A stretch of 64,000 bases of DNA from Prochilodus magdalenae. Taxonomy: Eukaryota > Chordata > Actinopteri > Characiformes > Prochilodontidae. A program made the position numbers and the translations under genes. Shown here one piece after another: positions 20,881-33,130 of this stretch (position 1 is the stretch's first letter; each line of letters begins with the position of its first letter). The notes under the pieces are model-generated. The model saw nothing but the letters and a program-made list of their open reading frames with translations. It was not told the DNA's origin and did not search any database. The DNA lies in NCBI GenBank assembly GCA_024036415.1, contig JAMWET010001089.1, positions 524,501 to 588,500 on the forward strand. Direction: 5' to 3'.

Positions 20881-23257
20881 CATGCAGAGCCTTTGAAAAG
20901 TAATGTAGTACTATGGTACTCAAACATCTGTGCTGCCTATTAGCACAGCATTAACAGCGTCAGAGTTGCAGCCTGGCAGTGTTTACTACAACACAGATTA
21001 ATTTCAGTGCACATCCAACAAGAGTCACAACAGTCTCCATTTCAGCAAGGAGGAGGAGTGGTGGCAGTGCATTCGGGGGGCTGACATACTTTCTCTTGAG
21101 CCTTTTCTTTTTTCATCCTAATTAGGAATGCCACAGTGTGATTGAGCAGGACAGAACGTCCACTTCAATCGGCGTTTGCTCAGCCTGATGTGCCTGTTAA
21201 CGTCCGTCCGAGTTACGCCGCTGTGTGTCATCCGCAGGCTCCCACAACAAGACCCCCCCCACCCACCCACATTTTAAGGTGACTTCTCACAGATGTAATG
21301 CGAACGCAGCTGTTTGAAATACATACTGGAAACGCTGACAAAGCCAAGGTTGTGTAATGCGAAGTGTGTTTCCTCATCTACCTAGAGCCATATGAAATTA
21401 GATTGTCGGCTCTGTTGTCAGAACTGTCCTGCGCATTTCAATGCGGGTTTGTGAGAAGCGCCTGCGTTTTCCAGTGCTGCAGTCTTGGCGTGTCATTGGT
21501 CTGGCTGAGCAAAGGTGGGAGAGAACAGCTTTTTCTTCCTGATCCAGCCAACCCGATCCCACCCCCACCCTGCTGTCTTTTTTTTTTCTTTCTTTCTTTT
21601 TTTCCTCGTTGCTGTTATTGTCGGTCAGCCACTTCCCGGGAATGTTCCTCGCCAGGCCAGGGAGAAAGTCACTACAATGGAATGCAGGGCGCTTGAAAAA
21701 CAGTGTTGACTTAAAAAGGCCAGAAAACGAAATCAAACATTTGATCCCTGGTGTGCGACGCTTTCTGGGGCCTTGTGTAGCCATGATTTAGCTGAAGGAA
21801 ATGCAGTCTAAACAGTGGTGGGGCTAAATCTGCCTTGCTGTATCAACAAAAGACCCATCAGTGGGGCACAGCTTAGGTATTTGGGCAAATGTGTGGTGGA
21901 CCACAACTTGGGGGAGGGGGTAGGGTTTATGGGGGGTCAGTACTGAACTAATGAAGTATCAATACGTTTTAGCCATTTGAGAACCCTCATGTGAAAATGC
22001 TGATATGGTTTAATTAGGAATGGTGAAGGGAAGAGCTCAAAATGAGAAAGTACAGGCCTTACCACGCCTCTGAATGCGCTTTATGTGGTGGTCTATTAGT
22101 GTGGTTAACACTGCAGACATCGTTTATCAGTTTGTTTGTCATTATGTGTATGTTTTATTGGCACAATAAAAAGGCTACATGTATCGGGGTATTAGCCTTG
22201 GTAAGGGAAATCGTTGCAGTGCCCCCTCCCTAATGGTGAGGGTGTTCTTTTCTTGGCTTTCTCAGCAGCGACATTTCTCTTTGTCCATATCCTTATGGCT
22301 AACGGGAGCATGCCGCCTGCCTGAGTGGCTCTTGTGAAGAGATTAGCTGAGCTTTTGGGGGGGCGGGGTCAAAGGACTAGTGCTGTAGCCTCGTAGCACT
22401 AGATCCTCAGCCTTCATAGCGATCAATAGCAGGGTGCTGTTTGACCCTAATACAGTGGTTCTATGTGCTTGCAGTTCGTGGATGGTGTAGGGGGTGTTGA
22501 GTAGGAGGGGTTGGTGTGCATGTGTGGTGGTAGTGGCGTGTGTAAAGGAGGGTGGTGGGGGGGTATTGGTTGTTCTGGCCTGTGACATTGTTAAATGACT
22601 GCAGTAGATGGGAATGGGGAAAGGGGGGGTTGGTGGATGCGGCAGGTCGTGGGGGAGGGGAGGCTGTGGGAGGTGGCACTGACATCGATAGCGAGGAGAA
22701 AGATGGGGAAAAAGGCAAAGAATCTCAGCACCTGTTTCCAGGGCAACAGGGAGCTGCTGAGCATAAGTCGGACTCTTTTTTTTCCCTCCCTCCCTTTCCC
22801 CCTCTTCTCGCTGCGCTGGCCTCATGCAGTGATGCAGGCACTTCAACCGACTGATCTCAGACACACACAAAGGATAATATGGCTGTTTTCATATGAGTCC
22901 TGTTTGGATTTGTTTTAATGTGCCGTGTGTCACACATGCCCCCCACTCCACCCCTGCTCGACCCGGGGTGACCTGTGTGCGGCAAGCTCGATTTGCTCAG
23001 TTCACCTTTCAGAAAGGTGAGGGTTAATTTAATTAGCTAATTCTATTAATTGAAACAATCTAAATGGATGCTTCGGAAAGCTTCTCATTTGTTGCCTATG
23101 TACCTGGTCAGCTGACTTCCTTTGTTTCCTGCACCTTTACTGCACTGTCTCCCTACAGCGCTTGTCTGGCTCCAAACCTCTAGAGTAGCATTCAGTCACG
23201 CTCATCAAGACTGCAGATCTATTGTTCTTTTCTCAGCAGCTTCAGTCTAGCCACAGT

Positions 23258-23258
<1 letters not shown>
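20881..23258. other. Gene-free intergenic stretch
   Basis: Unique-looking sequence with G-rich and C-rich runs (21251-21275, 22550-22680) and a T/C-rich run at 21580-21604. The open frames here follow these biased runs and show no conserved motif. Parts at about 21110-21470 and 22980-23110 look like candidate conserved noncoding elements. An X-box-like word lies at 22734. Confidence 0.4.
22734..22747. promoter_or_regulatory. X-box-like (RFX) motif
   Basis: gtttccagggcaac fits the imperfect palindrome bound by RFX factors (GTNRCC, 0-3 bases, RGYAAC) with one mismatch. Only sequence resemblance supports this. Confidence 0.25.

Positions 23259-23343
<85 letters not shown>
23259..23343. repeat. 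(CT)n microsatellite
   Basis: About 38 almost perfect CT dinucleotides. It creates long spurious open frames on both strands. Confidence 0.95.
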
Positions 23344-24069
23344 CCTCCCTCCTGCTGTCTCTCTCTGCTGGATAATTCCCATGATATGTTCTTGCCATCG
23401 GCATGGCACGAACCATCCACGGCAAGGGGAGAGGCTAAATGGATGCTACAACTTTCTAAGTCTTTTCTTTTGTACCTGCAGTTCTAGGTTGTGCACTCTC
23501 ATAGCCGCAGTCAAATGGTCAAATCTAATAACACAGTTATGTCGTATGCTTTGTTATTTTGAGTTCATGATAGAGCTTAGATACCTTACACCCCCCCCTC
23601 TCTGGACTGTGAGTGGTGCGGCCCATTCCCTCTTGGCATGGTAAAGTGTCTGTTTTATTGACTCAATGTCTTAAGGGCAGTTCTTTTCCTCTTTTTCTGC
23701 AGATATGGCACTGCCCTGTGAGATCTTAACAAGACAGAACAAGGAAAGAATATCAATTACACTACAGCAAAAGAGAGGGGGACTGACAAACAAAGGAACT
23801 CAAAGACATAATTGACTTAAAGAGCTGTACCTTGTGTTATCCAGTAGCTAAAATAATAGGGTCTTTTAAACATCAAGCAAGGTGAATATGACAAGGTTTA
23901 TACAGGGGAAGGAAAAACATACTTTTAGTGTGAGGCAATGTAGACAGTTTATTTCCCTAGTAATTTGGGGCCATTTCTTATGGACCATTCATCATCAAAT
24001 TTGCACACAACATCAAAGGCAACCGGCTTTTTCAGATTACGTTACAGAAAAATAGATATAAGGTTTTGT
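23344..24069. other. Gene-free stretch
   Basis: No exon, element or regulatory site I can support. Adenine-rich around 23730-23830. Confidence 0.4.
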
Positions 24070-24445
24070 ATATCATTCATAACAATAAAACCACCTCCCT
24101 GTATCTACACTCATTGTACATTTAATCAGTTCTACTTAGTACTTTGTAGTTTGTACAATTACAGACCGTAGTCCATCTGTTTCTCTACATACTGTATTAT
24201 CCCTCTTTCACCCTGTTCTTCAGTAATGAGGACCCCACAGGACCACCATAGGGTGGGTGGTAGATCATTCTCAGCACTGCAGCAACACTGACATTGTGGT
24301 GGTGATGTGTTAGTGTGTTGTGCTGGTACGAGAGGAAGAGACATAGCAGTGCTGCAGGCCATGTGGGGGTCTTCACCATGGAAGGGCGCTAACAAGGTGC
24401 CCAGAGAATTAGGTGGACTACAGTCTGTAACTGTAGAGCTACATC
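24070..24445. mobile_element. Fold-back element (non-autonomous), one copy
   Basis: The arms are inverted. The words accgtagtccatctgtttct (24164) and gtggactacagtctgtaact (24413) complement each other around a centre containing tcattctcagcactgcagc and gttagtgtgttgtgctggta. It matches the arm of the copy at 29546. There is no coding capacity. Confidence 0.65.
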
Positions 24446-26800
24446 TATATGATAGATAGTAGGGCTGACAAAATGGACATTACACAATCAATTAACTCCA
24501 AAATAGCAAATCTACAGCAGAGGACGAATCTTTACTATTAATGTGTCGTAATGTAAAGAGATTTACCGCCAATTATGGATCATTTAAATTAGTTCATCTG
24601 TCATAAAATCATTCACACGGTATATAGCAGAGCTGATTTTCTGGAGATTTTTTTTGGACAGCGGTAGGGCTATTACAGGATTCAGTTTGTCATTTGTTTT
24701 CATTTTCATTTTGTTTTTTGTTTACTTTTTGTTACTTTTACAGGTGCATCCACAGTTTTAGGTTATTTTCTGAAAAAGCTTTTTGTTGTTTTAGTACCTT
24801 TAGTTTTAGTTTGAAGTATTATGATAAAATCTGTGATAATAGGTGAAAACTAAATAGATGAAACTAAAGCTTTTGTCTCAGTAGTACTTTTTTATTTTAG
24901 TTAGATGTGGGCATTATGAAATTAATCACAGTTAACAATAATAATTTATACTTTTTCCCCCAGTGTGTAGGTTTTAATGAACTATAATAACCCTGATACA
25001 CAGTGCTCTGAGACCGCAGCTGAAATTTTCCATTCTTTTCTCATTTAATATGATCTTCTTTATAAGTGACATTTTATACTTAACAGTTTGAGTGAAAAGT
25101 AGAATTTCAAAAATATTGACCAATAGATAAAATCCAGCGATCTCTGCTTCTGTGTGCTTTAATAGAAGGAATAAGACTTTTATTGTATTATTTATACAAT
25201 AAAAATATTTATACAAAGGTCATAGCATGGTCAGTGTTACAAATGTACTTGTCATTTATTTTGGTTTACAGTTTCTAGGATTGTAAAACTTTTGGCAAAA
25301 ACATAATTTTCAGGCTGAAACAAAAACAATTACAGATTTTCAATATGGCCTCAGACTTTTGGACCTCACATCATATATATAGTAAGCATAAATATTTATT
25401 ATTAATACTAATAATATAATTAGTAAACAATTAATACAATTAGTACCCCATTGATATGATTGAGCTTAATCATTGCCAAACCTCTCCTTGTGGCAGCCTA
25501 GTAACATCTGTAGTTATCATTAGATACCTGCTGATCAATGCTTTATTAAATCAAATGACCTATAAATTACATCTGTTCTTAGGTCATTTGAAAATGCTTC
25601 CTGCCCTTACCAATGTGTAAAAAGTCAAAACGAACAGACCAATAGAAATGGTCCATAATTTAGATTATTACAAAAATATATATATATTAGATCATTACAA
25701 AAACTATTTATCTGGCCAGTAAGAGGGGTATTAACAGTATTAACATATCTCAAAAATATTACAATTAATCAACGTTACAATAAAACAATTAAATCAAGCA
25801 TAACCACAATTTGTGTATGTGTTAAAAAGGATGATGAGGTGTTTAAAACTCAGATGGATGTACTGGGACATGAGTATGTTTCCTGATTTCCCACTACACT
25901 CCAGTCATGGGTTAGTTCAGTTCCTTCAGCAGCGCGTCTGAGTTGATTTAATGAAGAATTAGTGATTAGATAAACTAGGTTTTGAATGATACCTGTAACT
26001 ACTGGATTACCCTGAAGAGAGCTTTGGATATGGATATGCTAACACATTCACACACATCAAATCACATGTATGGTTTATGTGTATTTATTCTAATTATAGT
26101 GCTTCTAACAAATAAATGCTGAATGTCCCCCAAAAAGACTGATACAGTTTTCCATATCATTTTTAACGCAACACTGGACATCTTGTGGGTGTAAAGTAAT
26201 TATGGAAGTCCGATTTTTTATTAGCAGGTTGATGTGGTCAGTCCTTTTTAAGTGTGACATGACCAGAAACAAGCAGCTTCTGTCTCTAGCTAGGGAGATC
26301 AACATCTGTTCACACAGTTTCCCACTAGTCCCAGATCATTCCTGTTTATCTACAGGGAGCACGCAAGTGAAACGGAAGGACAGCTGGTCATTGCCCAATC
26401 AGTAATTATAGGAGTAGTCCAGTAGGCTGGTTCCTGTAGTACACATTCTACATTCAAAATAATCTTGTAGGTCCACAAGCATAAAACCAGTTCAGAACTG
26501 TTATGGCTTCAGGGTATTTTCTGAGTTATGAATAACTTATGAATTTTATAGTGTGCACAACCATTGGATTTTGAAATTGTTACTTACCTTATACCTTGAT
26601 AGCCAGTGTTTTGGTTGTACTAGCTTCAGTTTCCTGTGTTCTTGTGCCTGTGTGAGGAAAGTGGAACTGTATAATAATCTACCACTGCCCACAATATTCA
26701 AAGAAATGACTACGTTTATGTATATTCTAAACTATATCTCTATATTCTACATAGCATCTTTCTGCATTAGAAGATTCTTGTATATCTAAGAACAACTTTA
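24446..26800. other. Gene-free AT-rich intergenic stretch
   Basis: AT-rich DNA with many short TTTTAGTTT words at 24680-24900. I see no exon, transposon domain or microsatellite longer than about 15 bases. Confidence 0.45.
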
Positions 26801-26804
26801 TGGC

Positions 26805-27105
26805 CTTCCTGGTGGTCTGGTGAGGGTGTTTTCTGCCTTCTGCCCAGTGAGTGCTGGGAAGAGCTCCAGCACCCAATGCTGTCCAGACCAACCAATCTAT
26901 CAACCTTTATTTTAACTCTGAGGTACATTGAGGGTGACCCTCATTTTCAGTGTAGCGGAAGCATTTACAGTGAACAGGGATTGATAAAGAAAAAGTAGAG
27001 ACAATATTTATGACCTTCCTGGCCTTGTCTGTCCAGGCTGTTTCCTGCCTTCCACCCAGTGACTGCTGGGAAAGACTCCAGCACCCAATGCTGTCCAGAT
27101 GGACC
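26805..27105 (+). repeat. Two direct copies of a fish repeat tail
   Basis: tctgcccagtgagtgctggg with agctccagcacccaatgctg (26840-26884) recurs as tccacccagtgactgctggg with agactccagcacccaatgctg (27050-27096). Both lie downstream of ttatggccttcctgg or ttatgaccttcctgg. This is the well-known cccagtgactgctggga...ctccagc word of fish LINE/SINE tails. Confidence 0.65.
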
Positions 27106-27356
27106 CCAAAAGTATTTGCTAATCATCTGTTACATTCAACACCATTACTAGCCTGGACTCTTACCTAATTTCCTCTAATATGCTGATACCAAATACACAA
27201 TGAATAAACTGAACTTCAGTTTATATGGTATAGCTACGCTTTGTACAACCTGCATTGCGGGGGGTGACCAAACTAATGATAATTTCAGGACGTAATATAT
27301 ATTTTCGGACTCTCCAAACCCTGTGCTAACACTCAATAAGCATGTGCTCTGCATCC

Positions 27357-27381
27357 ATCTATTTATCTATCTATCTATCTA

Positions 27382-27423
<42 letters not shown>

Positions 27424-27430
27424 TATTAAG
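27357..27430. repeat. (ATCT)n followed by (AT)n microsatellite
   Basis: About six ATCT units run into about 20 AT dinucleotides. Confidence 0.9.
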
Positions 27431-29545
27431 GAACATATATCTCTAATAAATGGCATCAATCTTTGATTAAAAAAGGAGTATGACTTAAAAACAATACTTT
27501 GTTAAGCATCAGAGGGGATCAGTTATGCTTTGGGATTCTATAGCAGTCACTAGCTTTATGTTTTCCAAAGTGAACAGTATTTTAAAATGTGGTTAATTAT
27601 GACCACAATAAGAACCTACCCATCACACTTCGACAGTGCTCTGTGAGCCCCATTATATGAAGTAGATTGTAATATAGACAGGGTTGAGAATGTTATTTAA
27701 AAAATATGTTTTACAGATTACTGACTACCTGAATCAGACTGTAACCGAATCCAAAGGATTTAATAAAATCAACAGATGAAAAATCACCTTGCGTGTTTAA
27801 GGTGGAGGTAACTTCAGACTCCTGCAGATGGCTTACATTAAAGTCATCTGATGACTTTACATACGTTTGGGTACTTATCCCTTCAAATGATTAAATAAAG
27901 ACATGATAAGACAATAATACATTCTAGGTGATTTATTGTCTGCACTTTATGTTACTGCTCATTATGTATCTGATATATGGACTTGCATTTGAAAACTATT
28001 CAAGCTATTCAAGTCCTACAGAGAAGGTATGGACATAAGAAGCTAAAATAAATGGTACACTGACAAATGTGCAAAGACAGTTTAGTCGAAAACTGCTCTT
28101 CTGGAACTGATTTGTTATAATGCTGTATATTTCCAAATCTAAACATCACTCTCGTATATATTTTTCTTTGTGGCACCTCCTCGTATACAGCCATACAGAC
28201 CGTTACTGATCACACTTTACATAACTGATCTTCATTTGCGTTCTAACTGCTAAAAGCTCATGTATTAGCTTGTCATTATATGTTGTATTGGTGCCATTTG
28301 CTTTGATGTTGTGATGGTAGATACAGTGATGATGATGATGTAATTTATAGACACTCCCTTACCAGCAGTCTCAGTACAAATAAATGTGTCTGACCAGTTT
28401 GAAAGTCAGGACTGACTGGTTTCATTGCAAATAATGATAGTTTACACATATTAATATTTGCATGCATCATTTGGAATATACCGAAGAAAGAAATCATACA
28501 TGAGAAAGTGAAAGTAACTTCGGAGCTAATGTTAATGTAAAACCAGAGTAAACACCTGATTCAGATCTCTCTGCAGCAGACCGCAAACCGCTGCTGGGGA
28601 GTGGGGTGCGGGACCCCCTCCCTGCCCCTCAACATGAAAAACTCCTCAAATCTCCTAGATTCATGTGACATAGTTATAATTCAAAAGGCAAATTTAGGTG
28701 AAAGGTGACACGTTTGCAGGCGGATCTACTGTAATCCTGCATATAGTCAGCGTGTAATTTGATCATGGTTACCTTTCTTTTTATCCTGATTACATAACAC
28801 TACTATGTATTCTGTTACTACCCCAGTCTGATGATGGTAAATGGGGTAACTATCAGAAATAAAACTGGCTCTCCTTTAGGACTGTGTATATTGCTTAGGA
28901 CCGTTTATTGCTTAGGCTAAATACAATTTACATCTGCGTTCATTTTAGTGATGCAGATTAGACTTAATCAGAGGTGATTTCGGTTTCTGTGAATGATGCA
29001 GTAATTGTTACCCAGCCAAATATTATTCTCTCATTTGCAGGAAAATACTATTTTGAAAAACTGTATACTGCAGGTTGTGTTTTTCACCTATATTCACAAA
29101 CATTATAAATATATATTACAGCCCCCCCCCCCCCCACTCTAATTATCTAATTATATATAATATATATATAATAAATATATATAATTTAATGTGCTTTTAA
29201 CAGCAAGAGTTTAAAAACAGCAGATTTTGTGTTTTAGGACAAATATTGGATTATTTCATTGTATGATTATTTCTTTAAACAGTGAAGGTAAAATTTAACC
29301 TTAAATACATGTTTAAAAAATATTATATTTGATATGATTTATATTAAATATGAAATATTATTTAAATAATGAAACCATTATGCCTTCTGTTGTTTCCAGG
29401 AAAACACTACATAAGCAGGGCAAGAATGTACAGGCTACAGGATCTACTGCTGTAGTGTATCATACTACAGCACATCTTTTACAATGACCACATGTATCAC
29501 ATTGTACAGCATTATATCAACATCTTTTCATAGTCAAAATTATCA
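27431..29545. other. Gene-free AT-rich intergenic stretch
   Basis: No exon seen. A run of 14 C lies at 29122-29135 and (TA)n-rich DNA follows to 29190. A gatgatgatgat run lies at 28328. Confidence 0.45.
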
Positions 29546-30130
29546 TTGGCTGATACATCGATCAGCCGTAATATTAAAACCACGTGCTACACTAGGTGCC
29601 CGTTTATCAGCTTCACGTACCATTTAGAGACGCTTTGTAGTTCTACATTTACAGACTGTAGTACATCTGATTCTCTGCATATTTTTTATGGTATGAGTGG
29701 ATCAGACACAGACTGCTTAAAACTGTTCACCCACTGTCCACTTTATTAGACACTCCTACTCTGTAGATGTAAAGTCAGAGACGATAGCGCACCCACTGTT
29801 GCACAACTTGTGCTGGTCATCCTCTAGTCCTTCATCGGTGGTCACAGGACGCTGCCCACAGGACGCTGTTAGCTGGACAGTATTGGTTGGTGGACTATTC
29901 TCAGTACAGCGTTGACACTCTATCTGATCCACTCACACCAGCACAACACACCCCAACACAGCACCTCCATTTCACTGCAGTGCTGAGAATGATCCACCAC
30001 CCATATAATACCCGCTCAGTGATGGTCTTGTGGGGGTCCTGAGCATTGATAAAGAGGACAAATGCATCTAAGTAAGTACGCAGAGAAACAGCAGTCTGTC
30101 TGTCATTTGTGATATGCATAATCAACAGAC
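29546..30130. mobile_element. Fold-back element (non-autonomous), fuller copy
   Basis: Starts tgatacatcgatcagccgta, then atattaaaaccac. The arm words atgagtggatcagacacag (29693) and atctgatccactcacacc (29921) are inverted copies. acagactgtagtacatctga (29651) mirrors gagaaacagcagtctgtc (30083). The centre holds ccactttattagacactcct and gtcagagacgatagcgc. I recall this element as common in characins and catfishes. It has no transposase. Confidence 0.7.
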
Positions 30131-32440
30131 AATGGCTCATAGCTAGAAGTTCTAGCCCATTCTTGCCCAGACGTGCCACACTGCATAGTGCAGGATAAAA
30201 TAATTGGAGACCATTGTATTTAATAAAAGAAATCCTCCAGAACTGGCAACTTTCCTAAAAACGTTACCGTGATAAGTTACTTAGGCATACAAATATATCT
30301 GTTCTCTCATTGGGCAAGGTGGTGGATTCACAGTGACTGTATTTATAAAGGAAATGTGCTCATGAGCCAGCTTTGACCTGCAGGCCAACACTGCATAGGG
30401 CTAAAAGAGTTGGAGGGCCAGACCTGTCGCTCTGACCTTGTTCTAGCCCTGGCTCTAGCTCTTTTAATATTTTATATCTGAAGTATCTGAAGTGTCTCTA
30501 TGAATATATGTAGTGTAATTTTACACAATAAAAATGAAAAATGTACCCAACATGTACGGATGACGTGCAAAAACATAAGGTTATGAATTATGTTACATAA
30601 AATGCAGCTCAACCTTCCACCGTTTCTTTATTTGCATACAGGTTTGTCTTGAACCACAATGAGAACTTTGGTTCCCCCAAAGGGCAAAAACTCTATACAA
30701 CCCTATTGTTCCCTGTGTCATTATTTTGCATCCTACATATGAGGCTAATAAGGTGGGCTCAGAGGGATCGGTGCAACAAGGGTGATCAGTCAGTCAGCTA
30801 CCTAGATACTTTGTTACCCAGCTACTCTTTTGTGTCAGTTCCAGCTTTTTATCATTAGCAGTTTTGCTATTATGACTAAATTAGCTCTAGCGTTCAGGCA
30901 TTCTAGCATAGGTAGTATGCATGCATGTGTTTGGGGGACGAGGGCTGGGTATGATTATTGGTTAATCTGGTTGAACCACAAAGGCATAATCAGCATATCG
31001 CCACTGTCCAAATAAATTGTCCAATTTAATTTCATTACGTTCCAATGACTTATATTAAAGTTAAATTAGTTTTTATCCTCTCCTGTAAAGTTGCCATTTT
31101 GGAGATATCAATCTAGACCTTTTAAGCTTTGGTTTAGGTCAGGTCCGACTTTCTTTGACCTTTCTTTTGTGCACTGTGTGACACTTCAGAATATTAGTTC
31201 CCTTTGAGTCTGACTCAAAACTGAATTCCCATTAAACAAAGCTTCCTTCCTGTCTATGACATAGGACTGAAACATCAAGCCTTTTACATAAAAGTAGCCA
31301 TTTTAAAGAGCTTTAATCTCAGCAACTTTAATCTCTGTCTTTCTTTTTAACATGGTTGTCTTATGTTCTTACAAGCTTTCCCATTTTCCACGTTTTCCAG
31401 TATAATAATAATAATAATAAATATAATAATAATAATAATTTTAAAACCCCCACAAAAAATGTGAAAGGTGCAAATTTAGGTGTTCTCCTATTAAAACATA
31501 CTATATTTTGTATACATTGTATACATTTTAGCTTATTAATAAGCATTATTGTAATGTAACGACTTTAAATAGATCATAACATAATCATTGTAAATATCTA
31601 ATGTCTGAATACTGAATTGTTTTTGTGGTTGTTATTTACTGTGTGACTGTAGTTTGACCTGTTCCAGTAGAATGGTCCATACATTCTGGTGTGATTAGTA
31701 TAATTAATACCCTATGGTAGAATCTTTTTACCATGATTAATGGATTACAGAACATGAAAATGATTTATCTCTACCTGACTAAACTACATTACCAACTAAT
31801 TTACCATTTGACCATCTTAACTTCATCATTCACAAAACAATATATCAGAATATTCATTATTTCTTATAATGTACATTGTGTGGCTACAATTATTAATTCA
31901 GTATGAATGGTCAGCTAAAGGAGCGTGAGACAATGACACAGATGTGCCAGGTCATCCACTGCCTGGGATCATTACCATCGTCATCCCCCATTTTACCTCT
32001 GTGATCATTATCCATCATTCTCCTCATCATCATTATAATTATGTTCTTTATCATCTTCCTCTTCTTTATCGTCATATAATCATCATCCCATAATAATCAT
32101 CGTTTTATCTTTTTTATAATTTTCATCATCAATCTTCTTATCATCATTACAATTATCTTCATCTTCTTCTTCATCGTCATCATCATCATCACGCTCCTAA
32201 ACATTATCATCCTCATCCTGCCCATCATAATGACCATCCTCATCATCCTCATTCTGATCTTCGTTCTCCCTAGCAAACCTACTCGATGGACGATCAGCTA
32301 ATCTGGTCTGAAACACGTCGAGGGGGAAGTCAGCTGGGGAGGGCGATGAGGGGGTGAGTGACAAAAAAAAGAAAAGAAAAAAAAGAAAAACTGCCTCTCT
32401 TTCTTCCGACAGAGAGCACCTCCATCCCCATGATCTCATG
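30131..32440. other. Gene-free stretch upstream of zmiz2
   Basis: AT-rich sequence with an (AAT)n run at 31402-31440 and a long TCATC/ATC-rich imperfect triplet tract at about 31960-32280. The tract makes a spurious acidic open frame on the minus strand. No exon is evident. Confidence 0.45.
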
Positions 32441-33130
32441 AATAAATTATAGCGGCTCATTGTGCAACAGAGGGGAGGAATGCAGTCGAGCCGAGGAAAA
32501 TACGGCCGGGGGTAACGTTACAGACTCCACATCGATCCGGAGCGCAGTCTCCAGTTCCTCTTGTTATGCTGCTCTCTGCTGAGCCCTTAACACACAACAC
32601 AGCTTCGGCTGTAGCTGCAACTCTTCAAATATAGTCGCCTTTTCTGATTTCGCGGCTTTAGATGGATTTTAAGTTACAACCAGGACACGATAACCTCTCG
32701 CCGTATCAGCCTACGATTGACTAAAAACCCACGGAGACGAACTGAAAACGGAGAAACCGTGAGAGAATTTTGGCGTCGCTTAGCTAGCTTGTAACGGCGG
32801 GGCTTTTCGCAGAGGTATCCGACTTTCCTAGCGCGGAACACGGATCAGCGAGCAGAGCAACCTCGGGCAGTTGGAGTCTTAAGGTAAGAGGCTGTACGGT
32901 TAACTAGACTACCCACCGTTTTAAATACGTCCAGTTGACGGTTACTTCTACATTTCCGTTTGGCGCCGTGACTCGACCAGTTTTGTTGGGCTCTTACTTT
33001 AAATTTTGGCTTCTCACGCTCGCTGCTTGCTACTTAGCTTTGTGCTAACGGCGGGGCTAGCCGTGCTGATAGATGTGAATGGTGAAGTTAGCCGACTAGC
33101 TAAATAGCTAGCTTGCCAACTTGCGTTAGC
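32440..33130 (+). promoter_or_regulatory. zmiz2: CpG-rich promoter region of zmiz2
   Basis: CpG becomes dense from about 32460 (gagccgagg, acggccgggg, gatccggagcgc) and stays high to about 33120, in contrast to the AT-rich DNA to the left. A strong donor site at 32883 marks the end of a first exon. No TATA box is evident, as expected for a CpG-island promoter. Divergent transcription to the left is possible but no exon supports it. Confidence 0.6.
32540..32883 (+). other. zmiz2: zmiz2 exon 1, non-coding (5' end approximate)
   Basis: The exon ends gagtcttaag before gtaagagg, a near-perfect donor, inside the CpG island. There is no long frame. The start is only a guess from the composition. 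Assignment to zmiz2 rests on it being the nearest + strand first exon and on the family usually having a non-coding first exon. It was not confirmed by a transcript. Confidence 0.5.

Noticed and set aside
22343..22870. 175-codon Pro/Thr-rich minus-strand frame
   Set aside because: It follows G-rich runs on the + strand. No motif, and the peptide is compositionally biased.
23219..23644. Open frames of 68 and 140 codons across the (CT)n tract
   Set aside because: Low-complexity artefacts of the microsatellite.
32197..32460. Acidic 87-codon minus-strand frame next to the zmiz2 promoter
   Set aside because: The acidic end comes from the TCATC-rich triplet tract. No splice or domain support.
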